Positions 57,860-64,000 of a DNA stretch of 64,000 nt are shown here, piece after piece (position 1 is the stretch's first letter; the number at the start of each line of letters is the position of its first letter). The notes below the pieces were generated by a model. That model saw only the letters and a list, made by a program, of their open reading frames with translations. It was not told the origin of the DNA and did not search any database. The position numbers and the translations under genes were made by a program. Origin of the DNA: Euwallacea fornicatus (lineage: Eukaryota > Arthropoda > Insecta > Coleoptera > Curculionidae); NCBI RefSeq assembly GCF_040115645.1, contig NC_089554.1:1984001-2048000 (forward strand). Direction: 5' to 3'.

Positions 57860-58165
57860 TCGCTGCAGCTGGTTGCGATGTTGCCAAGTCAGTGGCGTTT
57901 CTACTAATTCTGATAGAATGTTATCTTGACTTGGTGGGAAAAATTTAAATCTAGTGATTAGTAGATTTTTCCATACTGGGTAGGTGCATATTTAGCAAAA
58001 AAAACTGTAGTTTTATTTCTAAATATTTTTCTTTATTCAGTTATTGTGGTTATTTATTCAGTAAAAAATCTACTAGATTTCTAGCAAAAATTAACGACGT
58101 CGTTTATAGATTTGGGATGAGGTATTGGCAACACTGGCTGACTAGCAGTTGTACCTGGTTTATTT
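57860..58165. repeat. imperfect inverted repeat, possible short MITE
   Basis: The left part has GATGTTGCCAAGTC and AATCTAGTGATTAGTAGATTTTT. The right part carries the complements of GTTGCCAA and of AATCTAGTAGATTTTTTACT, near 58130 and 58060-58090. The arms are diverged and the ends are not clearly defined. It lies wholly within an intron. Confidence 0.35.
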
Positions 58166-58901
58166 CTTGAACGGGTACTTTCTACTCTAATGCTGGTTAG
58201 TCAAACTAAAATCGGTTAAAATTGGCATTTCTAAAATTCAGATTTGCAATCGGTGCCTAACTTCACTTTTGATAGATAATTCGATCGTGCGCACATCACT
58301 GTTTATAAATAATTTGAACTTGCGCACATGTAGTTAAGCAGACAAAATGTGCGATCCGAACCATGTTAAACAGACTTATTTGCAGTTTGTCGTGATAGGT
58401 ACTTCTTTTGGTGGGAATAATGGTGACTCCAGGTTTGTCTATATTCTAAGTGTTTAACTACCATGCGTTTAACGACTGATTGTTAAAAATACTCAGAGCA
58501 GACAATGAACCGTAACTCTAGAGCGCCGATTAAGCAATTTGCCATTTACCATTAAACATTTGATTAACAACAAATTAATTACTTAATTGCAAAATGAACC
58601 TTCAAAACGCTAAACAAAACGGTTTGTAGCGTGCGTGACTTGTGCAGAAGTTGGTCAAACCACCCTTTCTTACTTGTGGTATATTAAATCTAATAAATAA
58701 GATTTATGTATTTTATTATTTTATTATATAATTTATTTACTTTAATTTTTATTTTCTATATTTAGTTTTTTTATACTGCTTTTTGATGCATTTTTACCCA
58801 ACCCTTCGTCTACAGATGCGTATTTTTTATTAATCTTTGACTAATCTATTGCAATAACCCAATATAATTTACCCGGTTTACTTTATGATCCTTTTTTCCA
58901 G

Positions 58902-59096
58902 TATTTCTGGCTGTCCACGAACAGACCGATCCCAGGTCCAGGCCCACTCCCAAGAGCTCAAATGTCCCACGCCAGGTTGTGATGGTTCGGGGCACGTAAC
59001 TGGCAATTATTCGTCGCACCGAAGCCTTTCCGGTTGTCCTAGGGCTAATAAACCCAAAAGCAAACCTAGGGATGGTCAGGACTCCGAACCTTTGAG
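58902..59096 (+). CDS. Myt1l: MYT1-family gene, half finger plus complete CCHC finger C
   Basis: The acceptor CTTTTTTCCAG precedes T. The exon opens ISGCPRTDRSQ, which is the C-terminal half of a CCHC finger without its first half, and continues AHSQELKCPTPGC, then DGSGHVTGNYSSHRSLSGCP (complete finger). It ends DSEPL plus AG before GTAGAT. No first half (CPxPGC...GH) is present anywhere in the 1.7 kb intron upstream in any frame I read. As I recall it, vertebrate MYT1L also has SGCPLADKS...SSQELKCPTPGC at this place, so the half may be an old relic. Confidence 0.95.
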
Positions 59097-59187
59097 GTAG
59101 ATATCTATTCCTTTTACACGGACTCTGTATGTTACGAAATAGAATTATGTTTTTGTATTAAATCAAATGACCTTTGCACGCTACCAG

Positions 59188-59250
59188 GTGCCCTATTCCG
59201 GGGTGCGATGGATCTGGACATGCAACAGGAAAATTTCTTTCACATAGAAG
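59188..59250 (+). CDS. Myt1l: MYT1-family gene, 63-base microexon: first half of finger D
   Basis: The acceptor GCACGCTACCAG precedes a base that completes AGG. It reads CPIPGCDGSGHATGKFLSHR plus AG before GTACTT, giving two Cys and the His ligands. It splits within the Ser codon after HR, exactly as finger A does. At 63 bases, with the same phase at both ends, it could be skipped without shifting the frame. Confidence 0.93.
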
Positions 59251-59797
59251 GTACTTAATGTAAAATGAGAAAAACAGTTATCTAGTTCTGTGGTCGTAAT
59301 TTCCGTTGATATTGTGATGTTGTACATATTTATATAAACTGATCATCGAAACAAAGGGGAAAAAGTTACAGCGTGACTAAATTAGTGTTCGCCATTTTGT
59401 CAATTTTAAATTCAGATGCGCTAAGCGACCAAACCACAGCCGCTTTCCTTCGACTTGTGATTTCAGATCAAAACGATTTATCAGATATCGATCAAAATAA
59501 TCTATAAGTCGTATTCTTTCGGTTTTCTGAAGTTTTAAATCGTTTCAATTTGTCATTTATATACAGTATGATTTTAACATGAACCATAGAGGTTTCAATG
59601 CAACGCATTTCACAAGCTTTTTTCAAACCACCATAACCAAAATTAGGTTGGTTAGCTGATATTTTCAGCTGGCACCACCTATTGGGTAATTTTAGAAATT
59701 CATAATATTTTAAATTTCCCTGGTACGTAATTAACAATTAACATCAAAAAACCGCCATTAGATGTCAAATTTTTACAATTTTGTTTCAATGTTCTAG

Positions 59798-60069
59798 CGC
59801 TTCGGGTTGTCCCATAGCAAACCGTAACAAAATGCGAGTCCTCGAAAGTGGGGGCACCGTGGAGCAGCACAAAGCAGCAGTAGCAGCAGCTACAGCTATG
59901 AAGTTTGAAGGGGTTAACTGTCCGACCCCCGGATGCGATGGAACAGGTCATATTAACGGTTCTTTTTTAACGCATCGATCCCTTAGCGGTTGTCCGGTGG
60001 CTGGTGGTCAGACGGGCAAGAAGAGCAAATACCCGGAAGATATGCCATTTTATGCTAAGGGATATTCAG
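59798..60069 (+). CDS. Myt1l: MYT1-family gene, second half of finger D, linker and finger E
   Basis: The acceptor TTCAATGTTCTAG precedes C, which completes AGC. It reads SASGCPIANRNKMRVLESGG, then a poly-Ala stretch AAVAAATAMK, then NCPTPGCDGTGHINGSFLTH and RSLSGCPVAGG (finger E, complete), and KKSKYPEDMPF. SFLTHRSLSGCP is the signature of the last finger in the family. The Ala tract is encoded by GCAGCA-type repeats that may vary in length. It ends TCA plus G before GTGATA. Confidence 0.95.
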
Positions 60070-60132
60070 GTGATATTGGTTTTTGAGTTTCACAAATTTA
60101 GGTGTTTAACCTGAAATGGTTGTCGTGTCCAG

Positions 60133-60287
60133 GCATGGACCAAACTGGAAATGGAGGCGAAGATCTTATGACTTTAGAGGCTGAGATCTCAGAACTTCAG
60201 AGAGAGAACGCTCGAGTGGAATCGCAAATGCTCAAACTTAAATCTGATATAAATGCGATGGAAACTCATCTTACTGTGGGGGAGAAG
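60133..60287 (+). CDS. Myt1l: MYT1-family gene, coiled-coil exon
   Basis: A 63-base intron ends TCGTGTCCAG. GC completes GGC. It reads GMDQTGNGGEDLMTLEAEIS, then ELQRENARVESQMLKLKSDI and NAMETHLTVGEK, ending on a whole codon before GTAAGA. Hydrophobic residues at heptad spacing (M, L, I, L, V, M, L, I, M) predict a coiled coil, the probable dimer or co-repressor contact. The same region follows the last finger in MYT1L. Confidence 0.92.
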
Positions 60288-60611
60288 GTAAGATTGCCAA
60301 ATATTTCCTACTTTCCATTTGCTTTATTACCTTACGATCAATACCTAAGCTATGATGTTTCCAACTTCGCCAAAAGGCAGCTCCATCAACATCAGTTAGC
60401 AATATTTCTCCAAATCCGCAGCGGTCAATTAACAATCGCTTGTGGTAAAAGTAGTTACAATGTTGAGCGTTCAATTTGAAATAGGCAGTACTTTTCTAAA
60501 TACACTTCAAACAACATAGCTTAGCTTAATTCACGAAACCTAACATGCGTTTCATATCCCAGCGTTTTCGTAAAAAAGCAATCGGACTACACTAAAACCC
60601 TTTCCCACCAG

Positions 60612-60881
60612 GAAACTCAGGCCCTCACGCAGCGCAGCTCCAACCTCAACGAGTACTACGAAAGCCTCAGGAATAACGTTATCACTCTCTTGGAACACGT
60701 GCGTCTGCCTGGGGGTGCCGCTCAGCAGGAGAAACTAGGCCAGGAGAATTTTGACTCGTATTTGAGCAAACTGCAAACCCTCTGCACTCCTGAGGGTTAT
60801 TGCAGCGATGAGAACAGACCCTTGTACGAGACGGTTAAGTGCGCGTTGCAGGACTTCACAGTACTGCCCACGCCTATTTAG
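60612..60881 (+). CDS. Myt1l: MYT1-family gene, last coding exon
   Basis: The acceptor CCTTTCCCACCAG starts on a whole codon. The coiled coil continues (ETQALTQRSSNLNEYYESLR), followed by the conserved tail HVRLPGG...GQENFDSYLSKLQTLC, and it ends LPTPI and TAG at 60879-60881. NFDSYLSKL matches the NFDAYVTTL segment at the end of vertebrate relatives, where the residues IRLPHM-type precede it. The stop position is clear, with several stops close behind. Confidence 0.95.
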   Translation, partial: ETQALTQRSSNLNEYYESLRNNVITLLEHVRLPGGAAQQEKLGQENFDSYLSKLQTLCTPEGYCSDENRPLYETVKCALQDFTVLPTPI

Positions 60882-61560
60882 ATAAGGAGTCCCTTAAAAT
60901 TTGGTTGATGTTCTACGCCCCGTGTATTGTAGCAGGATACTTTAACGTCTAATCGTTCGTTGGACTACAAAACCTAAGGTTTTCTTGCGATATCTTGAAC
61001 ACGGTCACGTGGTAGGTATTGAACATCATTATATGGGCAATATTGGAAATTTTTTACCTTTAGAATTACTGATAAAGATACTAATCTAAAGCTGATAACT
61101 TCTTAGACGTTGAAGTTTGCCTGAAGTAAAAAATTGTACCACCATAACTGATGTTTAAATCTTAAGGATATCTAAACTAGCGGTATCGTAAATGTTCTCT
61201 AATACCCGTAAACGCCTAGACTCTAAACTATTCATAAGGTAAACCGTTTGTACGTAATGTTCGATTGTGATCTCTGTATATATTTAGAGGCTAACGCACT
61301 GTATAGATATAATGTATCCTACCGAACCTCAATAATTTATTTATAACACTTAAGTTGATAATATTAATGTAAATATTTGCTGAACGTTTTTGTAAATATT
61401 AGTAATAGTGAAATAGTATTAATATATGTATTAGTATGACCGTGAATAGCAATCTTTCTTTACTGGCATTCTGCTCTTGTTGGGTTTTCTAGGCCTATAA
61501 TTGAAGTGTTTAGTTAGAAGGTATAATGTCGCCTCGAAAATAAAATTTTCTGAAACAAAA
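60882..61560 (+). promoter_or_regulatory. 3' UTR with Pumilio-type sites and poly(A) signal
   Basis: After the stop, AT-rich sequence runs to an AATAAA at 61539-61544 followed by GT-rich sequence (GTGCTGCTTTGTT), a good cleavage context. Three matches to the Pumilio motif UGUANAUA occur at 61275-61282 (TGTATATA), 61368-61375 and 61391-61398 (both TGTAAATA). The exact cleavage site is inferred. Confidence 0.6.
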
Positions 61561-63822
61561 GTGCTGCTTTGTTAATATTTATTTAGATCTGTGATTTTCT
61601 AAATTAGACTTTTTAGGTAATACAGTTGTAGAGTAAAGGCATGAGGCGTATTGGGTTTAAAGTTCAACAAAAGTTAAAATTTCTTTACCTGAAGAAACGA
61701 TAAATTATCTATTAAATTCTACAGATCAGGTGGTAATCTACAGAGGGCAAAATAAGACCTTAACACTTACAGATATTATTTTCCTTCTTTATGATTATTT
61801 TGTGTCTCACATGAATAGAAGATGTAACAATCGGCCATATAAAGGGTAAACGTGCAATCTATCATTAAACCTAAAATTGTTGCCCAATTAGCAAGTTGGG
61901 ATTTGGAATAAAAATGATCATCTTTGTATGAATTTGTTTCCCATTGGGTTGTATTATGTTTGCTTCATTGTTAAAAAGGTTTTTATGTGCTGCTTGCTCC
62001 TCCCGTTGTGTACTTTGTAAATATAACATTAAACAGAACTTATTCATTACTAAAAATAATTATTTGTTCACCAAATATATATGTTACTATACATGTGTTG
62101 TTATTATAATAATAAAGTACTTTGAAAAGACGAAGGGAAGTTTCCTGTCGATAGACATTTCCTAACGATTTCAAGCACCTAGGTGAAATAAATTTTATGA
62201 AACGATAGATAAATCGGTATGAGTTTGTATTAGAGTATACATACCACCCAGTTAAGCATACCTCATAAATGGTTCGTAACCATGGTGATGGTGAGTCGTA
62301 TTTCCACGTACCCCGCGAACGTTCGATCAAATTTAGGTCTTGAGTAACTAATTTAATTTGATTCACTCAACTGCTCCATAAGGGCGAGCAGACCTTACGT
62401 GCTTCCTGGCTAGTCCAATAATTTGCACTAATCATAGGATTCTGAATATTAGCTCGAAAATCACTCGTCAAAGAAATATTAGTGTATATCAATGGCCATG
62501 AACTTGAATTAGAGCAAGAACATTATTCTCATGTAAGCTAAAGCTTAGTGAAACAGTAATGGATGTACTGATTAGTCAGATCAATACAGCCAGAGCTAAA
62601 TATTAAAGTTTGCTAGCCTACTCATTGATATCGACACACTTATTAGTGCTCATATTGGAAACAATGCTGGACATATTCTATAAAGTGTCTCTAATATTTT
62701 TTTAATAAAACATAGTGTCCGCCAATTTGTTAAATCTCAATTTTCTCGAAAACTTGGAGATTTCGATTTACAACAAAATTGCAATATTTATGTCAACATT
62801 TTTAAATTTAATATTTTTTATGTAATATCGTTAATAAAATTAAATACAAAAGGGTTTAGGTATCTGTTCCTGAAAAATATGACAATTTATTTTAATAAAT
62901 TTGAAAGTTTTATTCATTTATCTTGAAACTTTTCAAAAATATTAATTAAAAAAATCAGCCTAGAAAACTAACCTTTTACACCCTGTTTATCAAAAACGAA
63001 ACTGTTTTCGAAATATGTTTATACAAAATTGTTACATTTTTGGGTCTAGAATATGTGATTGAATTTATATCACTTTGTATAGAGACACCTCGTATATACA
63101 GAGTGCGGCGCGGAAATAAAATATTTTTAAAACGAATAATATGCAACCGTTTACAATGGAAAGATTATATATATCAAAAACTACTGATTCTATGATTATT
63201 TTACAAAACTTTGATTCTCGTGCGATAGTTCAAATGGAAATATAGAGATTTTTAAAAATAAGAGAAGGATCGCATGAGCTTTAATATACCTCCGACAAAG
63301 ACCAACAAAGTGGGTTGTGAGGAAAGCGGCTGAAGTAGGTGGAGTCTGTACGACCGACGTGTCCACTTCAATGTTTAGATAATTATCGATTATCCTGTAT
63401 TGGTGGTAGTAGATATTTTTAAAAATATCAGAATAAAAAAGAGCAATGTAAATAAATAAATAAAAAAACGATTCATCCATTACTAGAACTTATATTAGGA
63501 AAAATTCTAAAATTGTGAGACATCTGGTAACAATGAACTTATTCCGCCCACGTCAGCCTCTACTCTTGCATCCCACTTCGTTGATCTTTGTCGAACGTAT
63601 ATTAAACCTTATACGTTCCTTCTCCCACTGACACAATTCCTATGTTTTCTCTTAAACTGGTGATACCTGTATATGCTGGGCACAGAATGTGTCCAGCATC
63701 ATTACATGTCGTCACAAACTGGAAAGTTATATAAATTCAATGATAGAAAAAATATGTTATAATTTCGTGTAATAACTTCAAATTTAAATAAATTAAGGCC
63801 CAAATAAATATCACGAATTACT
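61561..63822. other. intergenic region between convergent genes
   Basis: No gene is seen. AT-rich sequence contains TE-end-like pieces: AGTGTCCGCCAATTTG near 62715, and TATATACAGAGTGCGGCGCGGAA near 63097. These look like termini of insect DNA elements but could not be paired with confidence. Confidence 0.5.
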
Positions 63823-63925
63823 CTATCCACATTGCGGTATAAGCCCATTTTTTTTAGGCTCAAAGAAATCGTCACAAATTGCAGTCACCATCTCCTTCAA
63901 CGTGGCATCCACCACAGCCCGATCT
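63823..63925 (-). CDS. last coding exon of an unidentified neighbouring gene
   Basis: On the minus strand the acceptor ATGATTTTCAG precedes one base A and then 33 codons beginning DRAVVDATLKEMVTAICDDF and ending NGLIPQCG, with TAG at 63825-63823. The phase agrees with the 16-base exon part at 63985-64000 (AA plus A gives Lys). The sequence is clearly protein-like and acidic-amphipathic, but I do not recognise the family. The gene lies tail-to-tail with the MYT1-family gene. It could belong to a protein of any size, because its body is outside the window. Confidence 0.7.
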
Positions 63926-63984
63926 CTGAAAATCATATTTAAAAATTTAACTCCCATATTAACCATGGAATATGTAAGACTTAC

Positions 63985-64000
63985 TTAATATCGGGAGTCA
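63985..64000 (-). CDS. penultimate exon end of the neighbouring gene (cut by the window edge)
   Basis: Sixteen bases on the minus strand read TPDI plus AA before a consensus donor GTAAGT (63984-63979). The following intron is 59 bases (63926-63984). The exon continues beyond the window. Confidence 0.6.

Larger units (their letters stand above)
39629..61560 (+). other. Myt1l: MYT1/MYT1L/ST18-family zinc-finger transcription factor gene (whole-gene span)
   Basis: The gene was assembled by hand from splice sites and reading phase. Twenty coding segments join in frame from ATG 39853 to stop 60879-60881, giving 4077 bases (1358 residues plus stop). The diagnostic feature is repeated CCHC fingers of the form CPTPGCxGxGHxxGxxxxHRSxSGCP. 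Five complete ones and one half are present, followed by a coiled coil and a tail with NFDSYLSKL. Vertebrate MYT1-family proteins have the same order: two central fingers with LAMHE between them, a MYT1 domain, a C-terminal finger cluster, and a coiled coil. Family members are nuclear DNA-binding factors, mainly repressors acting in neuronal differentiation. That role is family knowledge and not visible here. The symbol denotes the family, because one arthropod gene usually stands for all three vertebrate paralogues. The name MYT1 must not be confused with the Myt1 kinase. Further 5' exons may lie upstream. Confidence 0.93.

Noticed and set aside
1..64000. tRNA or rRNA genes
   Set aside because: GGTTCGAA/GGTTCAAAT-like T-arm strings (for example near 36113 and 57740) were checked, but no acceptor stem or anticodon arm could be built around them.
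1..64000. CRISPR arrays, viral genomes, biosynthetic clusters
   Set aside because: No regularly spaced repeats, no viral polymerase or capsid motifs, and a eukaryotic gene structure throughout.

Overview
This window is nuclear DNA from an arthropod, most likely an insect. It is AT-rich and intron-rich, with many introns of 52-63 bases, TA-flanked Tc1/mariner elements, and a BEL/Pao remnant. A beetle is a reasonable guess, but nothing here fixes the order. There are no prokaryotic operons, CRISPR arrays or viral genomes.

The main content is one plus-strand gene of the MYT1/MYT1L/ST18 family of neural CCHC zinc-finger transcription factors, traced by splice sites and reading phase from about 39.6 kb to 61.6 kb. 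Twenty coding segments join without a break from an ATG at 39853 to a stop at 60881. They total 4077 bases, or 1358 residues plus stop. The order is: a short first exon, a long Ser/acidic exon, two central CCHC fingers, a Pro/Gly/Ser/Tyr-rich MYT1-type middle, half a finger, a C-terminal cluster of three fingers, a leucine coiled coil and a conserved C-terminal tail. Two GC-rich patches, at 39.5-39.9 kb and 49.9-50.15 kb, each hold an ATG exon whose donor phase fits the next exon. I read them as alternative promoters for a long and a short isoform. A third candidate 5' exon lies at 27199-27248.

The left 45 kb is mostly upstream or intronic DNA filled with decayed transposons. These are several IS630/Tc1/mariner transposase relics, a non-LTR reverse transcriptase fragment, a long-inverted-repeat foldback element at 8.76-10.61 kb, and a nested cluster at 28.1-31.3 kb. 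In that cluster a small MITE was hit by a Tc1-like and a mariner element that now abut and share one TA. Two further inverted-repeat structures and a BEL/Pao integrase remnant lie at 34.7-42.7 kb. The finger cluster and middle region (54.1-60.9 kb) are nearly free of recognisable transposons. One intron (51.7-54.1 kb) carries a broken minus-strand coding relic I cannot name.

At the right edge, two minus-strand exons (63985-64000 and 63823-63925) are the 3' end of a neighbouring gene lying tail-to-tail with the MYT1-family gene. The intergenic gap is about 2.2 kb.
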